A DNA stretch of 64,000 nucleotides from positions 50,115,001 to 50,179,000 of the forward strand of contig CP136890.1 in the NCBI GenBank assembly GCA_034359265.1, written 5' to 3'. The position numbers and the translations under genes are program-made. Below, one piece after another: positions 54,464-64,000 of this stretch (the stretch's first letter is position 1; each line of letters starts with the position of its first letter). This stretch comes from Canna indica. Taxonomy: Eukaryota > Streptophyta > Magnoliopsida > Zingiberales > Cannaceae. A model generated the notes under the pieces. The model had not been told where the DNA came from and ran no database searches. It saw only the letters and a list, made by a program, of their open reading frames with translations.

Positions 54464-55066
54464 GGCAGATCGTCAGAGGGAGTGCTTGGCCCCCTTTATC
54501 TCTCACAATTCCTCCCTCTACCACAAAGTTTGCATCATCAACGCTATCTTCATCCTCAACCGCGGCTAGGACCTGAAAAGTGTTATGAGAACTTGAAGGA
54601 TCACCTCTCTTGGCTCTAGAAGGACCATCTGTTGAAGTTACACGTGCACAACTCTGAACACAAAGACTCGGATTTCTGCCCATACTAGTTTGTCGGTCAG
54701 CTGACTGTCTGTGATGAAGGGTTCTGAAACCTCTGTTAACATCCAAAGGAACCATGCTATCGCAGCCCTTACCCGATACCAGCCCCGGTTTCTTAGTCAT
54801 ATTCTCAGGAATCAAGGAAGCTGTCCCCGCCTCAGTTTTCTCACCCATATCCCCAGTTTGGTTGGAAATTTCCGCCGACCTTCCCCTCGGTTGTTTAGGA
54901 ACCCAAATAGAGGTCACCCTCTTGATTAAGAGCGGACACTTGGCCTCTACATGACCAAAAGTTGAGCACCTTTCGCACTTCTTTGGTTTCCAGTCATAGT
55001 CTAACTTAACATTGTATTTCACCCCTCTTATAGTGAAAGCCAGATCTTCGGGGAGGTTTGCACTAG
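54456..55066 (-). pseudogene. LINE-h ORF1, C-terminal part only
   Basis: It begins inside ORF1 at SANLPEDLAFTIRGVKYN and contains the knuckle CERCSTFGHVEAKC (CX2CX4HX4C) and the tail ending ICHD. The N-terminal and DUF4283-type regions were lost by 5' truncation. An ATG at 55127 in frame lies in LINE-g sequence and is a chance start. It is nearly the same as the LINE-i ORF1 in this part. Confidence 0.88.
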
Positions 55067-58000
55067 CAAGGCAAGTGTATTGTATTAATAATAAAGAAGA
55101 TGTGTACATGTAAAGTTCAGTAGCCAATCACCCTAGGACAAAAGAGTCGAGAACCTCACCTTCCGCATAGCCATTAGCAAGGTCGAGACCCAAAACCTAG
55201 GATTGATGGTCCCGCTATGATACAATCGTAGCAATCTAAAAAGAAAGGCATCCCACAGCCCAGGAAAGGCACACAAGTCATGACCTAAAACTCACAAACT
55301 AAGAGAAGTAATAAGCAATAAGTCCCACAGCCCGGGAAAAGCTCACAATCATACCGACATGTCTAGCAATATAGAAATATGAATAAGCACAAAGTCCCAC
55401 AGCCCAGGAAAGGCAATAACCAAGAAAAAGTGATAGGCTTGGCTCAAATCAAGGGCCATAAAAACTATCCCACAGCCGGGACAAGCAACAACTCATGTAA
55501 GATAGGACTCAAACTAGAAGTGCATGAATAAACAAAAGACGCAAGATATCAGTTTCCTGCATCCCCAGTTGTGCCCCTAGTCCTCTTCTGCATAGTGTCA
55601 TCCAGGATATGTTTGGCAAGGGCCTCCCAAGATAATTGTCCTTCTTCATGCATCCACCGATTCCGCTCTCTCCACAGATGGTGAATAGTGGTAGTGAGAA
55701 GAAGCTTTCTCAATAACTTGGCATCAGAGGAGCTGCCAAAATGATGCAAAAGCCATGACATACAATTTGCTAAGGTATCTCCATGTGGTAACATCCCAAG
55801 TACCTTGCGCCAGATTTTTTGAGAGTAAGTGCAGCATAATAGGATATGATCTATTCTCTCACTATCTCCTCTACATAGGTAATAGATATTTGGCCCTTGC
55901 TTACCCCATCTACGCATGCGGTTAAATATTGGGAGCCTTCTCCAGAAAGTCAGCCATGAGATGAAGGAGAATCGAGGTACATGGCCTTTAAACCATAGCA
56001 GACTATGCCAAGCTACATCAGGTTCAATGGAATTCAATTTGTTGTATGCCGACTTAAGGCTGAAAGTGCCCGATGGGGAAGCTGTCCAAAGGATGGCATC
56101 ACACCCATGTCTATCATGAAGTCGGACCTGGTGTAGGGTTTGCCAAGCATCGAATAAGCACGAATGGTGGAATCCAACCGTGTTCCACCCTTCAGGAGAA
56201 AGGATATCAGATACTAGATCAGTAGAGCGAGCAGGGATACTATAAGGGTATCGTCTAACAATGTGAAAGAGAATCCCATCAGGGTGCCATGGGTCATGCC
56301 ATAGCCTGGTACCTTCGCCATTTCCTATCTGGTGCCTGATGAATGGTTGAGCAAGATATCTAACGTTGAAAATGCTCCTTGTCACCCAAGCAAGTGTATA
56401 AGGGACCTGGCGAATCCAAATAGAGTGCTCCCTCAAGTAATTGCTATGAACCCATCTCACCCAAAGTGAATTCTTCTTAGATGCAATGGCCCATATGTAT
56501 CTCATCATACATGCCTGATTAAGCTTCCTGATATTTCTTAGCCCCAATCCACCTTTTTCTTTTGGTTTGCACATGGACAATCAGGCGACCCGTTGGTTAC
56601 ACTTGAGCGATCGGCCAGACCAAAGAAACCGGGCCAAGAGCTGCTCAATACGGAGAATAACCTGTTGAGGGAGAGAAAAAGAAGAGCATCAATATAATAT
56701 CTTTCCCATCAAAACAGATTTGATAAGCTCCAAGCGACCTGCAAAAGAGAGACATTTACTAGTCCATCCATTGATTTGTGATGCAATGCTATCCATCAGG
56801 GGCTGGCAGTCCTGGAAAGATGGCCTAGTCGATAGTAGAGGAATCCCCAAGTATCGATCTGGTAGAGAACCGAAAGGCATGTCCAACACCGTAGCAATAG
56901 AAGCCCTCAACTCCGAGGATGTGCCAGAGATGTATAAGTGGGATTTCAAGTTGCTCGTACGCAGTCCTGAAACTTGGTGAAAGTGCTCTAGGCAATCCTT
57001 TAAAACCGTGGCTGACATAATATCTGCATTGGAGAATAAAAATAGATCATCAGCAAAGGAGGTAACAAGTGGAGTGAGGCACCTATGGTGGGGTGTAAGC
57101 CGTCCAGAGATGCAACTTGATCATCCAATAGATCCGAAAAATACTGCATAGCGAGGATAAACAAATAAGGAGCCATGGGACATCCCCTAACGGAGACCTC
57201 TGCTACTCTGAAAGAAACCACAACTAGTGTCATTCATGTTTATTGTAAATTTGGGATTGAAGATGCATGCTTTGACCCAACTAATCATAATCCCAGGGAA
57301 GCCATATTGTCTCATCAGTTCAAGCAGGAAATCCCATCTGACTGAATCGTAAGTTTTATGAAGATCGATCTTGACTGCCATTCTAGGTGACCCTCGCTGC
57401 AGGTGATATCCTGTCATAAGCTCATGACATAGAGCAATATTTTCATGGATAAGATGGCCTTTCAGAAAAGCATACTGGTTGGGACCAATGAATTCACCCA
57501 GGACCTTCTGCAACCTGTTTGCAATGATTTTAGAGATAAATCGGTAAATTATTTTACATACCGATATGGGCCGATAATCTACAAAAGTATCAGGGCGCTT
57601 CTTCTTTGCCACTAATGTTATTGAAGTGATGTTGATTTCTTGAAGGAGGCATTTGGAAGCAAAGAAGCTCTGGATAGCTCTAATGACATCTTGCCCAATG
57701 ATTTCCCACGTGGCCACGAAGAATTCTTTAGTAAAACCATCAATTCCTAGAGCTTTGTTATTAGGTAATTGCCGAATAGCTTCCATGATCTCTTGAATGT
57801 GGATTGGTTTTCCCAGAAGCTCAATGCTTTCTTGCTTCAATCTTCTATGAATCTTGAGCCCCGAGAAATCTGCATGTTCAAAGGGACCATTAAACAGGTT
57901 ATTAAAGAAATTCACCGCTTCTTGGTTCACCTGATCACCGTACACCCGCTGTTCGGACTCATTCATAATAGAGTGAATAGCATTCTTGTGGCATCTCTGT

Positions 58001-58904
58001 TTAAAGGCCCGGTAGATATATTTAGAATTGGAATCCCCAAGCATAAGCCATTGGATTCTAGATTTTTTTTTTCAGGCTTGCTTCTTCCTCATTCAGAAAA
58101 GATTGAAGCCGCCCCCTCAGGTCTCTTTCCTCCATGTGTAGAGCGTCGTCAAGCGGACTCTGCTGAATTCGAGTCTGTAGGACTTCAAGCTGTTCTACTA
58201 ATTTCCTCTTTTCCGACGTGTCCCGGATGTGATTATTATAGGCCCAAAGTTTGAGGGAACACTTGGTAAGCTTAAGTTTCTGAACCAGAGAGAACATAGG
58301 AGTGGGCCTTCTCCCATCTCTGCATATTACATGCTGAGACCAAGCCTCTTTAACTATATTCAAAAAGTCAAGTTTATGTATCCACTGATTGAAGAACTTA
58401 AATGGGCCTTTCCCGCGCATGGATTTCTGACAGCACAGTAAAGCAAGAGAGTGATCAGAGATCCCAGGGGTATGGAAGACTACCTCACTGTCAGGGTATA
58501 AGGAGAGCCAGTCTGCGTTCACTAGTACCCTATCCAACTTGCACATTATCTTGCTAGAGCCAATCTGGTTGTTAGTCCAAGTGTATTTACATCCTGTCCA
58601 TTTGAGATCAGCGAGCTTTAACATGTCCAAGTAATCTTCTATCTGAAAAGCTGCCGATGGAGGAAAGTGCCGACCCCCAACTTTCTCCAAAGAATTAAAT
58701 ACGGTGTTGAAGTCGCCCATGACAACCCAAGGACCATCAACTAAGGGTCGGAGCCCACTTAGTTGATCCCACATCCGCCGTCTATCCTGCTCTTCATTTC
58801 TTCCATAAACCGCAGTGAAGAAGAATGAGATATCAGAGCCAAGCATCGTAGCCTTACCAAAGATAGTCTGATCTGATTCCGAGATAATGTGAAAGTTGAT
58901 TTTT
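55067..58904 (-). mobile_element. LINE-g, main part, 5'-truncated, diverged subfamily B
   Basis: It continues from 50442. The 3' UTR has a hairpin block at 55158-55183 (with one changed inner pair) and four CCCGGG/CCCAGG-type motifs spaced ~65-75 bp. ORF2 follows and is lost from about codon 85 upwards at ~58904, where plus-strand LINE-i begins. Confidence 0.9.
55549..58904 (-). pseudogene. LINE-g ORF2: endonuclease / reverse transcriptase, broken
   Basis: The endonuclease (58058-~58904) lacks its first ~85 residues, including the WNVRG asparagine and the ETKV glutamate, but has AVYGRN, MGDFN, DRVLVN and SDHS. A frameshift in a T-run near 58065 starts a second frame (57187-58044) with RPISVCKIIYRF and SVRWDF. 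Further shifts occur near 57190 and 57090. FADD is retained but the preceding residues are deleted. TGG-to-TGA near 56580 precedes the last frame (55549-56580), in which zf-RVT reads YYLCRGDSERIDHILLCC, with the first cysteine replaced by tyrosine. It is more diverged from the other copies than they are from each other. Confidence 0.88.
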
Positions 58905-59948
58905 GAGCTCTCGTGGCGATTGGGAAGGGTGTTTGGGTGTTTTCGGTGTGCGGAGGAGCATTCTGGGAAGAAGTTGGGTGTTTGGGCGATTGGGGTGAAG
59001 CTTTGTCTCGTGTGGTAGCTAGTTTGACCCCGCTGGGCTTGTGGCTGTCCGATTTGGGAATTGGTTTTACTCCCAATGGAAGAACTTTGGGTGGTTTGGG
59101 CATCTCTATGGGCGACTGGGAATTTGTTTGGGCGATTGGGATATCCTTTCGCCCTAGCGATTCCTGATCGGCTCAAGTGCTTTCTCTCCGGCGCTCATCC
59201 CCTTTGACTGGCGGCTTTTCTCCGACGTTGCTCAGGAGGAGTGGACCGGCGGTGGCTCTCTCCGGCGGTGGGTCTATTGATAGGCGGAAGTGTGGCGTTG
59301 GGCGACGGCAGATCTGTAGATCTAGGGTTTCTTCAAACCTAGGTATCCCCCGAGTTTAGTTCCTCTTTCGTCGTGATTCCTGCCTTTTTGTCTTGCTAGA
59401 TTTGGCTTCACTCCGGCGTCTTGGTCTTCTGCGCTGGGTGGTTGAATCTTGGCAATGCGTTGCATCTTTGTCTTCTGCGCTGGGCGACGTTTGGGATCGA
59501 CGCTGCTCCATGTGGATTGAAGATTGGTGGAGTATTTTTTGGTGATTCTTGTGGTTTCTCCCTGTATCGAAGACCTTGGGCGGGTGCGACCGGCCGGCAG
59601 CTACCCTTGTCTAGGGCGGCGTCTACTCCTTGGTAATCGGCCGCTGATCGAGAAGCTCTGCCGTCCTTTCTTTTTTTTCTGGCGTTTGGTTGGTGATCGG
59701 GGTGGTGTTTCCTGCTACTTGATTTCCTCTCCATTGTGGCTGGTTCAACTGGTTCGATTGGTGTTTCCTTCCGGCATTTACTCCTTGCATGCATGCTGTG
59801 TGGCATTGACACTGTGCACTGGTATTCCTTGTTCTTGTGATTTTTGCACCCTCTATCTGTTTTGCCGTGTCCTTTGTTGGTTGCTGTTGTGGCGAATTCC
59901 AGGTCTCCTTCTCGACTTCTTCTTGCTGCTCGTGCTTCACTTTCTCAC
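58905..59948 (+). other. LINE-i 5' UTR
   Basis: It starts near GAGCTCTCGTGGCGATTGGG, which resembles the 5' end of LINE-f. It has GGGCGATTGGG repeats, then a GC-rich part with an intron-like TTCTTG/GTTTCC composition. No supported frame. Confidence 0.65.
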
Positions 59949-61419
59949 ATGGCGCGAGGTTCTAAGACCGTGAGGGGTGCAAGACGGAGCATTCGTTTGG
60001 AACCTCCTACTAGGCAGTGCTGCAATAGTTCTGATGAATTTGCTCTAGCACCGGATGCGATCCTTACTGAGCAAGAAGGCATTGATATTTCGGATGTCGC
60101 CTTTTTTCCTCATCTTGGTAGTCCTGATAAAGGGCTGAGCAATTGAACCCCTTGGTTGAGGAGGAATTAAATCATTCCGATGAGCCTCGATGGGAGATGC
60201 ACTCTGTTCCCGGTTGTAGGGACAATGTGACAGTTTAGAATGATGGGCCTAGATCGTGGTCGTCCTTGTTTTCATCGAAGAATGTCACTGCAGATTGTTC
60301 TTTACAGTTTGAAGAGCCTAAAGTGATAAATAGTGAATTTATGGTTGATGTCTCGGATGAGGAATTATCGGATGGGATTGATTATTGGAAGTATGCTCTT
60401 GTCGGTCATTTTGTTGGGGCTAAGCCGTACTTCCCTACTGTCAAAGGAAAAGTCATTTCGATGTGGAATCCTGTAGGAGATTGTGAGGCGTATTCTCTTC
60501 CTTCAGGCTTTTTTTTGTTCAAATTTGCACAAGAGGACGATATGATGATTGCTCTAGAAGGAGGGCCTTGGTTTATCCAAGGACAGTTGATGGTTCTTAG
60601 ACGATGGACTCTTGGAATGAAGATTGAGAAATTATCGTTGTCTGCTATCCCTATTTGGGTGAAGGTATATCATCTCCCCCTTGGAATTCTGGAACGCTTC
60701 TATCATTGGGAAAATCCTGAGTGGCATTGGTAGACCGTTGTGCATGGATAATCCTACCGCTTCCAAAAGCCGCATTGGGTATGCACGCATATGTGTTGAG
60801 ATGGATGCTAGTACAAACCTCCCCGAAGATCTGGCCTTCACTATAAGAGGGGTGAAATATAATGTTAAGTTAGAATATGACTGGAAACCAAAGAAGTGCG
60901 AAAGGTGCTCAACTTTTGGTCATGTAGAGGCCAAGTGTCCGCTCTTAATCAAGAGGGTGACCTCTATTTGGGTTCCTAAACAGCCGAGGGGAAGGTCGGA
61001 GGAAATTTCCAACCAAACTGTGGATATGGATAAGAAAACTGAGGCGGGGAAAGCTTCCTTGATTCCTGAGACTATGACTAAGAAACCGGGGCTGGTATCG
61101 GGTTAAGGGCAGCGATAGCATGGTTCCTTTAGATGTTAACAGAGGGTTCAGAACCCTTCATCATAGACAGTCAGCTGACCGACCAACTAGTATGGGCAAA
61201 AATCCGGGTCTTTTTGTTCTGAGTCGTGCATGTGTAACCTCAACAGATGGTCCTTCTAGAGCCAAGAGAGCTGATCCTTCAAGTTCTCATAACACTTTTC
61301 AGGTCCTAGCCGCGGTTGAGGATGAAAATAGCGTTGATGATGCTAACTTTGTGGTAGAGGGAGGAATTGTGAGTGGTAAAGGGGGCCAAGCACTCCCTCT
61401 GACGATTTGCCATGATTAA
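59949..61419 (+). pseudogene. LINE-i ORF1 (DUF4283-like + CCHC), broken
   Basis: The likely start is ATG 59949 (MARGSKTVRGARRSIR). There is a frameshift near 60130, TAG at ~60236, then a DUF4283-type block (60266-60690: ALVGHFVGAKPYF, GGPWFIQGQLMVLRRW, IPIWVKVYHLPL). One extra T near 60683 shifts the frame to the next segment (60681-61106) with the knuckle CERCSTFGHVEAKC and a TAA at ~61104, then the tail (to 61419) ending ICHD. The tail matches LINE-h closely. The stop overlaps the ORF2 start by 8 nt (ATGATTAA). Confidence 0.88.
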
Positions 61420-62626
61420 TTTAGCATCATGGAATGTTTGATGATTAAATTCCTCGACTCGCCGATTGGCAGTTCGAAACAAGATAATGCTGAACAAGTT
61501 AAATTCTATTTGGCTTCTTGAAATAAAGGTGAGACAAGGTAAAGCTTCTCGAGTTATTCAGGACACAACAGGTGGTTGGAAGTATTATTTTAATCATGAC
61601 TCAGCTTCAAACGGGAGGATATGAATTGCTTGGGACCACACAGTAGTTGACTATCAATTTTTGTTTGACTCTGATCAGATTATTTTTGGGAAAATTATAG
61701 TCCTCAATACGTTAGATACTTTCTTTTTTACTGCAGTGTATGGGAGGAATGAGGAGCAGAATAGGCGACTATGGGAACAACTCCAAACGGTGCGTAATCA
61801 GGTGCATGGGCCTTGGCTTATTATGGAAGACTTTAATACCGTTTTTAATGCATCAGAGAAGGTTGGGGGGGCGTCACTTTCCTACAAATGCTACCATTCA
61901 GATCTCTGATAATCTCCATACATTAGGTGTGTCTGATTTGAATTGGAAGGAGTGCCATTACACATGGTCAAACAGTCAGATTGGGGCTAATCGTATTATG
62001 TGCAAATTGGACAGAGTGCTTGTAAATTCTGACTGGATAACCACCTTCCCAGATAGTGAGGCTATTTTTCATAATCCTGGTGTTTCTGATCACTCTATGG
62101 CTGTCCTACATTATCAGAGGATCAAGCGGAGAAAGGGGCCTTTCAAATTCTTCAACCAGTGGATTTCCATACCAGATTTTCTACAAGTGGTGCAGGCAGC
62201 TTGGTCTTCCACGGTTTCTTGTAGAGATGGTTGGAGACCCACTCCTATGTTCTCTCTTGTTCAGAAACTCAAATTTACAAAGACTGCATTGAAGAAGTGG
62301 GCTTTTGAGAACCATATCCGTGAGATATCTGAAAAAAGGAATCTACTTGAGCGTCTTGATGTAATTCAAAGTAGAATCCAGAACAACACAACTGATGAGG
62401 GCCTACACATTCAAGAAAAAGAACTGAGAGGAAAGTTACAAGATTACTTAGATGTGGAGGAGGCCTCTATGAGACAAAAATCTAGAGTCCAATGGTTGAA
62501 TCTGGGTGATTCGAATACAACCTATTTCTATAGGGCTTTCAAGCAGCGGTGTAATGCAAATGCAATCCATTCTGTACATAATGAATCTGGCCAGCGTGTT
62601 TATGGTGAGCAAGCTGAGCAGGAGGC
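61412..62626 (+). pseudogene. LINE-i ORF2: endonuclease part, broken, 3'-truncated
   Basis: ATG 61412 is followed by LASWNV and then a frameshift. The endonuclease motifs LLEIKV-like, AVYGRN (61735) and the GDFN equivalent, here EDFN (glycine lost), lie in 61661-61909; an extra G near 61870 shifts to 61740-62642 with DRVLVN, SDHS and the linker up to GEQAEQEA. All of RT and the 3' end are missing; at 62626 unrelated AT-rich DNA begins. Confidence 0.85.
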
Positions 62627-63457
62627 AAAATTTGATACTTAGTCATTTTCATATTTTCATGTCAATTTCAAATGAAACCGTGCTAAGTTCATATTTTGAC
62701 CAAATGATATTATTTTCATCTCAAACTTAATATACAAGCTTTAAATGATCATACTTTAGTATCTAGAAAGTTTGAATGAAATCTGAAAACGTATGAAAAA
62801 ATGACTTATATTTATGAAAATGCCACTAGAACTCAATGAATTCTAGAAAAATGACTTTTTGTTGATTCTTGAATCTGCATCTTCCTTGGAAAATATAGTT
62901 TATGGCATAAAAGTTTCAAATATTTTGAGTATGAATGTGATTTGATTTGAATTTTTGAAATTGGATTTCGAAAATTTAAAGTATCGTTCTTCCCAAATGC
63001 TCATTTCTCGATACTTTGGATTTTCGTCGAAATCTTTGAATGAGAAAAATCATTCTAAAATGGTTTTTGATATTTTGACCGATACTTAAAAATATTGATA
63101 TTTGAGTTTATACATGATTTCCGGATTTGGACTTTAGTTATCACTATTTGCTATCATGTATGATTTTAGTCTCATATCAAATATTTCTCTTTCATCCCTT
63201 TCGTTGAGATTTTCATGTTTCATAAGAAATAATTTTAGAGTCTCAATTTTGACTAGGTTGACTTTTCTTGCCATTTTTTATTGATGTCAAATGGGGGAGC
63301 AAAATATAGGTAAAGGGGAAGAAAATATAGGAAAATCATGCATATAAATAGGGGGAGTTCCATTATGTATATATGCAAGTTGATAGGGGGAGAAATCCCA
63401 TGTTTGATATCCTCTATGCTTAATTATAGATATTTTCTAAGGATATTTGTCATCATC
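62627..63457 (+). other. AT-rich 3' internal region of a copia element (probable)
   Basis: No coding frame. It contains several short G-runs in the last 200 bases (ATGGGGGAGC, AGGGGAAG, TAGGGGGAG twice), which resemble the repeated polypurine-like tracts of SIRE-type copia 3' regions, and it leads into the tract at 63458. Confidence 0.5.
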
Positions 63458-63471
63458 AAAAAGGGGGGGAT
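63458..63471 (+). other. polypurine tract of a copia element
   Basis: AAAAAGGGGGGGAT immediately before TGTTGG, preceded by TCATCATC. This is the arrangement found at the 3' LTR boundary of SIRE-type copia elements. Confidence 0.7.
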
Positions 63472-64000
63472 TGTTGGCCTCAGATTTTCTACATTGGTCT
63501 TAATCTCGGTTTTGATGATAACAAACATGGAACTAATATTTCATTGAGAAATACTTTCAAGTTCCAAGTCGGTTAGCCCACGACGTCCATGATCGAAAAT
63601 ATTGGAGAAATCAGAAAATCAGCAAGGACACTCGTCGACGCTAGGGATTCTTCGGGGAGATAGAGTTTAGATTTATGGTGTCTAGAATGTGTTGTAAATC
63701 CTGATGAAGATGCAAAGAAACCCAAAAACCAAATACAAACCCCAAAACATGAAAAATCGGAAAATCAAAAAATGGTCCTGAAATTCACTAAGCCTATGGA
63801 GCTCCTTGGAGGGCTATATGACCTACACATTTTCTTGGCACCAAAAATACCGGTAATTGTTCCTTAGGTAAAAACTAGAAAATGAGATATTTTTAAGGAT
63901 TTTTTAGAAGCCTTTAGCCTACCTATATTTAAACCGGAAGATTATAAAATTTTTATTTTTGGGAAATTTGTACTAGACCCCAAAAGTTAGATTTTGATTC
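63472..64000 (+). mobile_element. Start of a Ty1/copia 3' LTR (SIRE-like), runs off the window
   Basis: It begins TGTTGGCC and contains GTTTTGATGATAACAAAC, a block often seen near the start of SIRE-type LTRs. The end is beyond 64000. Orientation is plus, opposite to the copia gag at 49450-50416, so the two remnants are different elements or one has been inverted. Confidence 0.65.

Larger units (their letters stand above)
50443..55066 (-). mobile_element. LINE-h, subfamily B, intact ORF2, 5'-truncated in ORF1
   Basis: A 4.6-kb element nested in LINE-g with a perfect 13-bp target-site duplication. It has a short T-run (50443-50452), a 3' UTR with hairpin block 50549-50574 and three CCCGGG/CGGGG-type motifs, a complete ORF2 and the 3' 60% of ORF1's knuckle-and-tail part. 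It is the least damaged LINE here and must be younger than LINE-g. The missing 5' end fits ordinary incomplete reverse transcription. Confidence 0.95.

Overview
The window looks like repeat-rich nuclear DNA of a flowering plant. The evidence is a plant-type 5S rRNA with its upstream TATA-like box, L1-type LINEs of the plant kind (ORF1 with a DUF4283-like domain and a CCHC knuckle; ORF2 with AP-endonuclease, reverse transcriptase and a zf-RVT tail), and Ty3/gypsy and Ty1/copia remnants that resemble the Reina/Galadriel, Tekay and SIRE lineages. I cannot name the species. I found no host protein-coding gene. Almost every long reading frame belongs to a retroelement or is an artefact of tandem repeats whose period is a multiple of three.

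Layout. 1-7598: a 21-bp minisatellite with a superimposed higher-order period of about 1.73-1.99 kb. 7599-18376: LINE-a (minus strand), split by an insertion at 8753-16235 made of nearly full-length LINE-b and, on its 5' side, a block of Pol III-type sequences (two tRNA-Ala-like copies, two intact 5S copies, a diverged 5S, a tRNA-Gln-like sequence, a 5S fragment). Part of that block is a 925-bp tandem duplication with no difference seen. 18405-29856: LINE-c (plus strand), interrupted by LINE-d (minus strand, 20782-27342). 29857-35623: array of a 161-162-bp satellite, itself carrying LINE-e (30273-32253) with a clear 12-bp target-site duplication. 35624-36022: Tekay-like integrase scrap. 36023-48823: two 435-bp LTRs (about 10% diverged) bracketing the start of a gag, LINE-f, a second 162-bp satellite array in the opposite orientation, and a decayed Reina/Galadriel-like pol. 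48824-50416: unassigned DNA and a SIRE-like copia gag (minus strand). 50417-58904: LINE-g, with LINE-h nested in its 3' tip (13-bp target-site duplication). 58905-62626: LINE-i (plus strand), head to head with LINE-g. 62627-64000: the 3' end and LTR start of a copia element.

How the parts work together. Autonomous LINEs encode an RNA-binding ORF1 protein and an ORF2 nicking/reverse-transcribing enzyme, and every readable ORF1/ORF2 junction here is a short overlap (8-10 nt). Only LINE-h keeps an unbroken ORF2 (1201 aa), but its ORF1 is 5'-truncated. LINE-b keeps an open ORF1 but has a broken ORF2. Two LINE subfamilies are present: A (a, b, c, e) and B (d, f, h, i, with g more diverged). All seven 3' ends that can be seen share the same terminus and the same hairpin-forming block.

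The most interesting points are: the 5S/tRNA block that appears to have been carried in at the 5' end of LINE-b; tRNA-like heads at three LINE 5' ends; a microhomology template jump at the 5' end of LINE-e; a two-patch templated filler in LINE-b; and a satellite with a 6-monomer higher-order repeat that sits inside an LTR element. All protein-family assignments are by eye from motifs; no database search was made.
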